The notes under the pieces: model-generated
Seen by the model: only the letters and a program-made list of their open reading frames with translations
Databases searched by the model: none
Told to the model about the DNA's origin: nothing
Source of the DNA: Campylobacterales bacterium
GTDB taxonomy: Bacteria; Campylobacterota; Campylobacteria; Campylobacterales; Sulfurovaceae
Length of the DNA: 34,001 nt
Assembly (NCBI GenBank): GCA_014763885.1
Contig: JACXUO010000010.1
Coordinates: 1 to 34,001, forward strand
Reading direction: 5' to 3'
Translations under genes and position numbers: made by a program
Shown here: positions 7,703 through 14,965 of the stretch, piece after piece
How positions within the stretch are numbered: position 1 is the stretch's first letter
Layout of the letters: every line of letters starts with the position of its first letter

Positions 7703-8809
7703 TTACTGAAATTCTCCTTGCATGAAGTGGTCAAATATCTCTGTGACCAGCGCGATACGTTCACTGAAGCTCTTTTTGGAGGCACGTTCGCGCACGGTAT
7801 GGTCCCCGTCACCGAAGGGCCCCCACCCGTCGATAGTGGGTACGCCCTGGGAAGAGATGATATTGGCATCGCTCACGCCTCCGCGTTTTTCGGTAGGGAG
7901 TTCTATATGACAGAGGGTATTGATCTGTTCTATGAAGCGCTGCTGCCCGGGTGAAGGCTGCATCACATCCCTTTGGATACCTCCTGAAAGCGTCGCTGTG
8001 GTACCTGTGACTGTAGACTCCATCACGATATGGTTGATCTCTGCAAGGACCCTGTCCCTCTCCTCTGCGGCGGTATACCGAAGTTCGAAGGTGAGTCTGG
8101 CATGCGGTGAGATGGTGTTGGCACCTATCCCCCCTTCGATCTTTCCTACATTGACGGTAGTCCCTTTTCCCAGATCGGTCAAAGCGACAAGCCTGGCCAG
8201 TTTATCTGCCGCTTCAAGATTCGCATCGGCACCCTCACGGTAATGGTTCCCCGCATGGGCGGCGATTCCCTCGATATCGACAAAGAAGGTCCCCACCCCT
8301 TTGCGTCCGATTACCACTTCATCGTTGGCTCCCGCTGCTTCAAAGACCATACAGTAGTCATACTCCCCGGCGAGTTTGGCCGAGAGATGCCTGCTGTCAT
8401 CACTTCCGGTCTCTTCATCACTGACCAGCAAAAAGTCGATATTGCGTACCGCCCCGAATTTATTGTGGATATTACGGAGTGCCTGGAGTGCGACATAGTT
8501 GCCTCCCTTCATATCGCATACTCCGGGCCCATAGATCCACGCCTCATCCTCCCCGAATGTTTCAAAGGTGTTGGGCGGGAAAACCGTGTCAAGATGCCCC
8601 AGAAGCAGAAGCCTCTTCCCTTTTTTTGAAGGAGCTATGAAATGCAGGTGGTCTCCTATCCCCTCTCTGCTGTAGCGGCTAAGCGTATACCCGATCGCTT
8701 CCATCCATGAAGCAAAAATTTCACCGTTTTTGTCAACCCCTTCCTTGTTTCTGGTCCACGAGTTGATCTCTATGATCTGTTTGAGTTCATCAAAATTGAG
8801 TTGGCCCAC
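7703..8809 (-). CDS. M20 family metallopeptidase, carboxypeptidase G2-like
   Basis: A 368-residue cytoplasmic M20 peptidase resembling glutamate carboxypeptidase (CPG2). All dinuclear zinc-site residues are visible: GHLDT (His72, Asp74), CDMKGG (Asp99), DEETGS (Glu132 general base, Glu133), VFEAA (Glu157) and GDGDHT (His337). A dimerisation lid domain lies between about 170 and 290. CPG2-type enzymes remove C-terminal glutamate from folates or peptides, but specificity here is inferred only from resemblance. The start is GTG at 8809, with GGAG five bases upstream; the nearby ATG codons are out of frame. It heads the minus-strand operon and is divergent from the ATP-grasp genes. Confidence 0.85.
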   Translation of the reverse strand: MGQLNFDELKQIIEINSWTRNKEGVDKNGEIFASWMEAIGYTLSRYSREGIGDHLHFIAPSKKGKRLLLLGHLDTVFPPNTFETFGEDEAWIYGPGVCDMKGGNYVALQALRNIHNKFGAVRNIDFLLVSDEETGSDDSRHLSAKLAGEYDYCMVFEAAGANDEVVIGRKGVGTFFVDIEGIAAHAGNHYREGADANLEAADKLARLVALTDLGKGTTVNVGKIEGGIGANTISPHARLTFELRYTAAEERDRVLAEINHIVMESTVTGTTATLSGGIQRDVMQPSPGQQRFIEQINTLCHIELPTEKRGGVSDANIISSQGVPTIDGWGPFGDGDHTVRERASKKSFSERIALVTEIFDHFMQGEFQ

Positions 8810-8842
8810 TGTTGCTCCATTTCATGGTGATTTTATTCTGTT

Positions 8843-8920
8843 TTTCCGAAAATGTTTTAATATAAAACGGTAATAAACCGGTTACATAATGGCAATCACC
8901 CTGTTACCGTTTTTCGGAAA
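8843..8920. promoter_or_regulatory. Nested inverted repeats between the M20 and ATP-grasp genes
   Basis: The 161-bp divergent gap contains two nested perfect inverted repeats. The outer pair is TTTCCGAAAA (8843-8852) and TTTTCGGAAA (8911-8920). The inner pair is AAAACGGTAA (8864-8873) and TTACCGTTTT (8904-8913). A GGTTAC element inside the palindrome AACCGGTT (8876-8883) gives a third version of the GGTAAC-like core. The pattern suggests operator sites serving both genes, although a folded RNA is also possible. The plus-strand -10 box lies 20 bases further on. Confidence 0.45.
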
Positions 8921-8939
8921 TTTTTTTAGTAAGAGAGTG

Positions 8940-8945
8940 TACAAT
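8940..8945 (+). promoter_or_regulatory. -10 box of the ATP-grasp/carboxypeptidase cluster
   Basis: TACAAT precedes the first ATP-grasp gene and would place the transcript start near 8952, about 19 bases before the ATG at 8971. That start codon has GAGGAGGG five bases upstream. No clear -35 box is seen. Confidence 0.4.
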
Positions 8946-8970
8946 TTGGCATTCATCGAGGAGGGTAAAA

Positions 8971-9876
8971 ATGGGTCGTAAAATAGGTATGTGGCTTTAC
9001 AGCAACAGCGGCGGTAATGTGATTCAGAAAAAGATCGTCAAGAAGCTCAAAGAGAGGGAGATCAAAACAGTCACGGATATCAACCTGCGGCATGCGATCG
9101 CAAAGAACGGGCATATCCTTTATGGTGATCTCAAAGTGGACGAACTTGATCTTTTCTTCTCCTATAATGCCGGGGAACAGACGCAGTATCAGGTTTTTTT
9201 ATACCAGGCGCTCAACCGCGTCATACCGATGATCAACACCTATGAGGCATTTGCATTGACAGAGGACAAGTTCCAGACTTCATTTATGTTGAGACAGCAT
9301 GGGATAGCGACACCGAGTTTCAAGCTTTGCCACCGGGATGATACCCATCAGCTGAAAAAGATCATCAAAAAATGGAACAAAATGGTCTATAAGCCTACGG
9401 ACGGGTGGGGCGGCGTAGGGCTTACCAAGATAGAAAACGAAGCAACGCTGGATATGCTGCTGCCCTTCATGAACCAGATGGATCTCTACTTTTTCTATGT
9501 AGAGAAGTTTGTCAAGTATGACAATACCGACTTCCGTGTGGATATCGTGGACGGGAAGTTTGTCGGATGCTACGGACGCAAAGCAAACAAAAGAGACTGG
9601 CGTACCAATGTCACCAGCGGCGGTTCGGTCTTTTTGAGGGAACCGAACGACAAGGTAGTGGAGCTTGCAACCAGAGCCGCCCAAATCTGCGGTGCGGATA
9701 TCGCAGGTGTGGATATCATCTATGATCAGGAAAAAGAGGAGTATGTGGTCCTTGAGGTGAACGGTATCCCCGCGTTTGCGACACCCGAACAGGAGAAGAT
9801 GGGGCTGGACTTCAACGAGAAGAAGATCGACCTGATTGTAGATCTGATCGACAGAAGGACAGCAGCCAGACAGTAA
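8971..9876 (+). CDS. RimK-like ATP-grasp ligase
   Basis: The 301-residue protein is a RimK-type ATP-grasp enzyme, a family that forms amide bonds between a carboxylate (activated as acyl phosphate) and an amine, often adding amino acids to peptides or proteins. After a pre-ATP-grasp domain (1-90) come the nucleotide-binding segment around DKFQTSFMLRQHGIATPSF, the Gly-rich loop YKPTDGWGGVG (140-150), Glu178 in YVEKFV, DFRVDIV (188-194), DWRTNVTSGG (209-218), and the magnesium ligands Asp248 and Glu262/Asn264 in VLEVNGIP. It therefore looks catalytically complete. The substrate is unknown. A second ATP-grasp gene and an M14 peptidase follow on the same strand. Confidence 0.88.
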   Translation: MGRKIGMWLYSNSGGNVIQKKIVKKLKEREIKTVTDINLRHAIAKNGHILYGDLKVDELDLFFSYNAGEQTQYQVFLYQALNRVIPMINTYEAFALTEDKFQTSFMLRQHGIATPSFKLCHRDDTHQLKKIIKKWNKMVYKPTDGWGGVGLTKIENEATLDMLLPFMNQMDLYFFYVEKFVKYDNTDFRVDIVDGKFVGCYGRKANKRDWRTNVTSGGSVFLREPNDKVVELATRAAQICGADIAGVDIIYDQEKEEYVVLEVNGIPAFATPEQEKMGLDFNEKKIDLIVDLIDRRTAARQ

Positions 9877-9941
9877 CCGCCTGCCGAGGGCAATATGTTT
9901 GAATCAATCATTGTAAAAACGCTAAAGGAAAGGGATAGTAT

Positions 9942-11378
9942 ATGGCAGAAAAGAAAATGAAGGAAAAAAAATTACCGAAACTTGGATTTCTCTACCTTGA
10001 TCATGTATTGAGATTTTTTGACCACTCAAATTTCAGGGGATGGCCCGACAAGATAGAGCGCGTGGTCTATCACTGGAAAAACGACAAGGCGCGTTTTATC
10101 AGAGAGGTAAAACGTAAAAAGATCGATGTACTGATCGGCAATATCCCCGCGACCGCCTACGAGACCTTCAGGGAGATCGCCAGAGAACTGCCGGATGTGC
10201 AGTTTGTGCCTTCGCTGGATACACAGTTTGCCAACAAGTCCAAGGAGAATGTGACGCGTTTTGCGTGGAAGTATGATATCCCTGTGCCAAAGACCTATAT
10301 CTTTTATGACAAGGCCAAAGCGGCAGCGTTTATCGAAACCACAAGCTATCCGAAGATCATCAAAAAAAGTTACGGTCCCTCCAATTACGGGGGATATTTT
10401 GTACACAAGGTAGAGAGCAGAGAGGAGGCAAAAGCACTCTTTGCGCAGAAGAAGTACTATCCTCAGTATCTGCAGGACTTTATCCCGATGGCAGCCGATG
10501 TCCGAGTGATGCTTATCGGACACAAACCGGTATGTGCATTCTGGAGAAGACCGCCTGAAGGGGCCTGGCTGACCAATACAAGCCAGGGAGGTACCATGGA
10601 TTATATGGATGTCCCCAAGGAGCTTCTTGATCTGGCCGTCAGGGTATCCAAAGCGGCCAATGCGGAGTACTGGGCATGCGATGTCGCTGTGGGGAAAGAC
10701 GGCAGATACCGGATACTCGAATGTGCTACGGCATTTGCGGCCTTTCCCTATATCCGTGACTGGATCGGGCAGTACCTGATGTGGAAGTTTTCCGAAGGAA
10801 GGTTCCCCCTGCCGAATATCCCGCTCTTTAACTGGGAAGAGCTCGGCAAGATGGACAGCTCCGTACTCCGAACCCTGCGCCATATCACCTTTGGCCGTTA
10901 CACACCGAGTTATGACGGCGCCTATTTTCTTGACAGGAAGGTGAAGAAGACAGAAGAGGGAGAGATATTCCTGCATGAACTCGACTCGCTTTACCCGATG
11001 CTTTCTACAGAAGAGAGAGATTACGAAGAGTGGCCGAGCGAAACCTGGAATTTCCAGGACAACTACGGCAAAGCTGTGAAGCAGACAGAAACAAAGGAAT
11101 CTCCTGAACCTTTTGACAAAGAGGGTTCGGATGAGAGTGGGGAGTCCGAAGCGTCCGTGCTGCTCATCGAAAAAGAGGAGATAAAAAAAGTGTTGATGTC
11201 GGTAAAGGGGATCGGCAGGAAAAAGGCGGAAAAGATCCTGGAGAAGTATGATGCGCCTGAGCTGGTCGAACTGCTTGAAAATGCTCCAAAGATGCTCAAA
11301 AAAGAGTTCGTATGGTTCAAGAAGAAGATGCTTAGAGAACTCAACGAGGTATGGAGTTTATTTAAAAACAGGCTCTAG
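9942..11378 (+). CDS. Divergent ATP-grasp protein with C-terminal helix-hairpin-helix
   Basis: At 478 residues this resembles the previous protein in its ATP-grasp core: tandem lysines 141-142, a Gly-rich loop SYGPSNYGGYF (143-153), LQDFIPMAADVRVMLIG (177-193), TNTSQGGT (211-218) and CDVAV (246-250). The position that normally reads E-x-N for magnesium binding reads ECATAF here (Glu260, Ala262), so activity may be altered. After about residue 290 comes a family-specific region, then an acidic Ser-rich linker (380-405), then a helix-hairpin-helix VKGIGRKKAEKIL (421-433), a motif usually used to contact DNA or proteins. AAGG-rich sequence precedes the ATG. It lies 65 bp after the first ligase gene. 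Confidence 0.8.
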   Translation: MAEKKMKEKKLPKLGFLYLDHVLRFFDHSNFRGWPDKIERVVYHWKNDKARFIREVKRKKIDVLIGNIPATAYETFREIARELPDVQFVPSLDTQFANKSKENVTRFAWKYDIPVPKTYIFYDKAKAAAFIETTSYPKIIKKSYGPSNYGGYFVHKVESREEAKALFAQKKYYPQYLQDFIPMAADVRVMLIGHKPVCAFWRRPPEGAWLTNTSQGGTMDYMDVPKELLDLAVRVSKAANAEYWACDVAVGKDGRYRILECATAFAAFPYIRDWIGQYLMWKFSEGRFPLPNIPLFNWEELGKMDSSVLRTLRHITFGRYTPSYDGAYFLDRKVKKTEEGEIFLHELDSLYPMLSTEERDYEEWPSETWNFQDNYGKAVKQTETKESPEPFDKEGSDESGESEASVLLIEKEEIKKVLMSVKGIGRKKAEKILEKYDAPELVELLENAPKMLKKEFVWFKKKMLRELNEVWSLFKNRL

Positions 11379-11413
11379 GCGTAAGAGACTTTTTTTTACA
11401 GGGAGGGTCGCTG

Positions 11414-11440
11414 GAAGTGATCCTTGACCTATATCACTTC
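11414..11440 (+). promoter_or_regulatory. Stem-loop ahead of the M14 carboxypeptidase start
   Basis: The perfect arms GAAGTGAT (11414-11421) and ATCACTTC (11433-11440) enclose an 11-base loop. The hairpin contains the alternative TTG start at 11424 and a GGAAG that could serve as its ribosome site, and it ends 19 bases before the ATG at 11460. It could modulate translation of the peptidase or mark an RNA processing site. No T-run follows, so it is not a terminator. Confidence 0.4.
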
Positions 11441-11459
11441 AACGAATCAAAGGGAGCAG

Positions 11460-14036
11460 ATGAAACGACAGTACAGGTCCTATAGGGAGAGTCTGGAGTA
11501 TCTTTACAGTATGGAAAAAGCCTATCCGGATCTTTTGAAGGTGGTCAAAATAGGTACGACATATGAAGGGCGGGATATCGTCCTGGTGAAGATCAGCCAT
11601 GAGGTGGAAAAAGCGGATAGTAAGCCTGCAATGCTCTATACAGGAACTGTCCATGCACGCGAGTGGGTCGGTAATGAACTGGCGCTTAAGCTGATCGAAG
11701 ATATTGCGCAGAACCGGTTCATTGATCCCACACTTGAAAAAAACCTTCACAATGCGACCATCTACATGGTTCCCTGCCTCAACCCGGACGGGTATGAGTA
11801 TTCCCGTACCCATTTCTCTTTCTGGCGCAAGAACAGGCGTGTGAACCATGACGGGACGGTCGGTGTCGATCTCAACCGCAACTTCTCCGTAGGGTTTACC
11901 AGGCAGAACAATACAGGCTCGAATGTCTATGGAGGGGAGTACCCCTTCAGCGAGGCCGAGACCAAAGCGATCAAAGCCTTTGTCGATGCACATGACAACA
12001 TTACGCTCGCGTTTGACTACCATTCGCAGGGCAATGTCTTTTTCCCCGCACACAGGTTTATGCACGAATCGGAGATAGACGGTACCGACATGAATGCACT
12101 CTGTGCCAATATGAATGAAGAGATATACAAGACTACCGGACGCAAATACGGCATACACAGGGGAAAACCGCCTGCAGCACTGATCAGCGGAAGCGGACGC
12201 GAATACTACTACTCCAGGGGGATTCTGGCAATCGTCGTTGAGGTGGGTACCAAAAATATCCCTGACTATCTCAAGGTGATGAGCGGTTCGATCAACGAAA
12301 ATATCCATGCGCTCAAGATGGCATTTTGCGAAGTGGTCAACTACTCAAGCGATGCACCCAAAAGAGTCGACGGGTTTACGCTGGAGCAGAGAGATGCAAC
12401 TTCGGTCACACTGGTGTGGAAGTATGAAAAGCGGGAGGATATCTTTTTTGAGATCTATCGGAGCAGCAGGGACAAGGATGCATGCAATGAGCGTACCCGG
12501 GTCGGAATCGCGGGGGAGCACAGGTTTGTCGATACGGATCTTTCCAGTTCCACAAACTATCACTATACGGTCAGGGCGGTCAATAAGCATACCGGCTACA
12601 AGTCACCCTTTGCTCCGGTAGTGAAAGTGCGCACATGGCTGGAAGATGACGAGTTCTTTAAAATTCTTTTTGCTGTCAAAAACGGTACAGGGTATGTGGG
12701 AGAGTATACCCAGGAGCAGAACCGTTCACACTTTGGTCTCAACTCGCTTTTTGCGGGAGTCAGCAAGTCCAGGGGTGTCTGTGACGCGGTGATCAGTTTT
12801 GATCTGGATGCCTTGCCGAAAAATGCCATCATCAAATCCGCACGTTTTTATCTCTATCCGATGAACCGTGTGGCGGCTAAAATCGAAAAATACGGCGAGT
12901 GGAACCTTTCGCTTCTCAAACCCGGGAGTTTCAGCGAGATCAGTGATTTTCATGAGATAGAGAGCGCCAGAGCCAAAGGGGTGATAGGCGAAGCGATCAA
13001 GTCACAGAATCTCACCCAGGGGATATGGAACTTCTGGGAGTTCAGTTCTCATGAGTGTGAGTTGCTTAAAGAGGAGATTGCCAATGGTCAGGCAGTGTTC
13101 CGTATAGATGGCCCCAAAGAGCTCCCGGATGGTGAGGATTCTCAGATGATGCAGTTTGATATAGGCTATGGGACATTCGGCGGGGGGATACACTATCGTC
13201 CGGTACTTGATATCAAATATACGGTCGAGCCCGAGAAAATCAGACTTCCGGCCAAGAGGCTGCATACCATCTCCAGATACCGCATCAGTGAGGGGCTCAG
13301 GAGCGGTTATGATGCAGCCGGAGAAAAAGTCTACGGCTATATGGATTTCGATCTTTCGCAACTGCCCGATCATGAAACCACGATCATTACCCAATGTGCA
13401 TTGCGCATTCACAACACGAACAGCTTTAAAAACAAGTCGGATATCCGCTATTGTGTTGAGCTGGTCGAACTTGACGAAGTGGGGGAGTATAATGATATAA
13501 AAAATCGTGACAAGATCGAGTATCTCGGCTATGAAGTGGCAGAGTCCGACCTCGACACCAAAGAGTGCCAATATTTCAATTTTGATACATTCTCGAGAAA
13601 AATCCTTGACCAGATGCATCAGGAAGGAAAACGACTCAAGCTTGTGATCAAGCCGACTTCCCCTGCCGGGGTGAAAGAGCGGATCGTAGAGTGGGGTTCC
13701 GATGCCGAGTTGGTGATCAAATATATCCATAAACGCCGTCATCCTGTGGCCAAGGTGGAGAATCTCCGTATCCTCAAAGAGAATAGAATGATCAAGTTGA
13801 GCTGGGATCACGTTGATGATCCTGCACTCAAGGGCTATTATGTCGTCCGTAACAGTTTCCATCCTCCGAAACACTTTAATGACGGGGTAAAGCTCTATGG
13901 AGGGAGGGATACCTATACCTATGACAACTTTGCTTCTCTGGAGAAAGAGAAGTACTATTCGGTCTTTACCTATGACGATGTTCCGAACTTTTCTGAAGCG
14001 GTGACAGTGAAGTATAATCCACTCGAAAAATATTAG
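11460..14036 (+). CDS. M14 zinc carboxypeptidase with FN3 and DNRLRE-like domains
   Basis: This large peptidase (858 residues from the ATG) removes C-terminal amino acids. The M14 domain fills about residues 1-290: zinc ligands His65 and Glu68 in VHAREW and His188 in DYHSQGN, substrate-binding arginines in WRKNRR (123-127), Asn139-Arg140 in DLNRNF, and catalytic Glu261 in VVEVGTK. These numbers are close to bovine carboxypeptidase A, so there is no pro-domain. A fibronectin type III domain (about 300-395), two DNRLRE-like beta domains (about 400-595 and 600-755) and a final FN3 domain (770-855) follow. No signal peptide is seen. A TTG at 11424 would add 12 residues; the ATG is preferred because AGGGAG precedes it, though only three bases away. 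Confidence 0.82.
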   Translation: MKRQYRSYRESLEYLYSMEKAYPDLLKVVKIGTTYEGRDIVLVKISHEVEKADSKPAMLYTGTVHAREWVGNELALKLIEDIAQNRFIDPTLEKNLHNATIYMVPCLNPDGYEYSRTHFSFWRKNRRVNHDGTVGVDLNRNFSVGFTRQNNTGSNVYGGEYPFSEAETKAIKAFVDAHDNITLAFDYHSQGNVFFPAHRFMHESEIDGTDMNALCANMNEEIYKTTGRKYGIHRGKPPAALISGSGREYYYSRGILAIVVEVGTKNIPDYLKVMSGSINENIHALKMAFCEVVNYSSDAPKRVDGFTLEQRDATSVTLVWKYEKREDIFFEIYRSSRDKDACNERTRVGIAGEHRFVDTDLSSSTNYHYTVRAVNKHTGYKSPFAPVVKVRTWLEDDEFFKILFAVKNGTGYVGEYTQEQNRSHFGLNSLFAGVSKSRGVCDAVISFDLDALPKNAIIKSARFYLYPMNRVAAKIEKYGEWNLSLLKPGSFSEISDFHEIESARAKGVIGEAIKSQNLTQGIWNFWEFSSHECELLKEEIANGQAVFRIDGPKELPDGEDSQMMQFDIGYGTFGGGIHYRPVLDIKYTVEPEKIRLPAKRLHTISRYRISEGLRSGYDAAGEKVYGYMDFDLSQLPDHETTIITQCALRIHNTNSFKNKSDIRYCVELVELDEVGEYNDIKNRDKIEYLGYEVAESDLDTKECQYFNFDTFSRKILDQMHQEGKRLKLVIKPTSPAGVKERIVEWGSDAELVIKYIHKRRHPVAKVENLRILKENRMIKLSWDHVDDPALKGYYVVRNSFHPPKHFNDGVKLYGGRDTYTYDNFASLEKEKYYSVFTYDDVPNFSEAVTVKYNPLEKY

Positions 14037-14088
14037 AATCACTTTTCAAGCGGGGGTATTCTTTTTTTGATTTCACGGTTAAAAAGTG

Positions 14089-14094
14089 TATACT
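14089..14094 (+). promoter_or_regulatory. -10 box of the rlmH-dksA-dus gene run
   Basis: TATACT lies in the 82-bp gap after the M14 gene and would start transcription near 14101, 18 bases before the GTG of rlmH. It overlaps the start of a longer but less likely version of the rlmH frame (GTG at 14086), which supports the shorter gene. Confidence 0.45.
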
Positions 14095-14118
14095 TTCAAA
14101 AAAAAATCAGGACTTTCG

Positions 14119-14580
14119 GTGAAGATCAATGTGATTATCGTAGATAAAAAAGGGAAGGAGCCGCTCTATGCCCCGCTTATCGAACACTACAAGAAGATTG
14201 CCAAGCCTTTTGCCCAGGTAGAAGTGATAGAGGTGTTTGACAAAGAGATCGCAAAAGCACACGATATTTCACCCGAAGCTGCCCAAAAATCATACACCAG
14301 GGCATTGGAGAGATATCTGGGCAGTGGGTATAATGTCGCACTTGATCCGTCAAGTAAAGAGGTGGACAGCCATGATTTTGCCAAATTGCTTAAGGATAAG
14401 ACCCAGGTCAATCTCTACATTGGCGGTGCATACGGCTTTGAGAGAGGTTTTTTAAACAAATGTAATAAAGCAATATCATTTGGTAAAATTACGCTTTCGC
14501 ACAAATTAGTGAAAGTGGTGTTGCTTGAGCAGATATTTAGAGGATTGGCGATCAATCATAACCACCCATATCATAAATAG
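14119..14580 (+). CDS. rlmH: 23S rRNA (pseudouridine1915-N3)-methyltransferase RlmH
   Basis: The 153-residue SPOUT methyltransferase uses SAM to methylate pseudouridine 1915 in helix 69 of 23S rRNA. The N-terminus KINVIIVDKK, the SAM-knot segment NLYIGGAYGFERGF, the SHKLVKVVLLEQIFRGLAI helix and the C-terminal HNHPYHK are typical of the family. The start is taken as GTG at 14119, with AGGA six bases upstream, since family members begin with M-K-I-(N/K). The longer frame from 14086 would start inside the promoter. The DksA-like gene follows after ten bases, an order also known from Campylobacter jejuni. Confidence 0.93.
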   Translation: MKINVIIVDKKGKEPLYAPLIEHYKKIAKPFAQVEVIEVFDKEIAKAHDISPEAAQKSYTRALERYLGSGYNVALDPSSKEVDSHDFAKLLKDKTQVNLYIGGAYGFERGFLNKCNKAISFGKITLSHKLVKVVLLEQIFRGLAINHNHPYHK

Positions 14581-14590
14581 GACGAGGAAG

Positions 14591-14953
14591 ATGTTAAAAA
14601 AGGAAGAACTTCAGGCTTTCAATGAGAAGCTGGCAGTGAGAAAAAAGCAGATCGAGAAAAACCTTGCAGGTACAGAACTTGAGCTGGACGGGATGCGTGA
14701 TCTTGAACTGAATGACGAGGGGGATTTCGCGGCGGCATCTGCTGAAACCGTAGTTGACAGTGCTATTTTGACACAACAGCGCAAAGAATTAGCGGAAATT
14801 GAACTTGCTTTGGATAAAATAAAAAAAGGTACTTACGGTATCTGTGAGATGTGTGAAGAGCCTATAGGAAAAAAACGTTTGGAAGTGAAAAATTTTGCCC
14901 GTTTTTGTATCACGTGTCGGGAGATAAACGAAAAAGGCCAAAGTAAGAAGTAG
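14591..14953 (+). CDS. dksA: DksA/TraR-family zinc-finger transcription factor
   Basis: The 120-residue protein has the DksA layout: a coiled-coil hairpin (about 5-75) and a four-cysteine zinc finger (Cys85, Cys88, Cys106, Cys109). The coiled-coil tip carries DEGDFA (42-47), which fits the D-x-x-D-x-A motif that DksA inserts into the RNA polymerase secondary channel. It should modulate rRNA and amino-acid promoters, probably with ppGpp. ATG at 14591 is chosen, with GAGG just upstream, over an in-frame ATG at 14525 that lies inside rlmH. The family has several paralogues, so the symbol is by resemblance to the short DksA-like proteins of Campylobacter. Confidence 0.85.
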   Translation: MLKKEELQAFNEKLAVRKKQIEKNLAGTELELDGMRDLELNDEGDFAAASAETVVDSAILTQQRKELAEIELALDKIKKGTYGICEMCEEPIGKKRLEVKNFARFCITCREINEKGQSKK

Positions 14954-14965
14954 AAGGGGTAGAAG

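Noticed and set aside
13002-14042. 346-codon minus-strand frame opposite the M14 gene
   Set aside because: It is antisense to a gene whose plus-strand product has clear domains, with no ribosome site and no family resemblance.
14525-14590. N-terminal extension of the dksA-like gene from an ATG at 14525
   Set aside because: The extra 22 codons lie inside rlmH in another frame, no family member has such an extension, and the ATG at 14591 has its own ribosome site.
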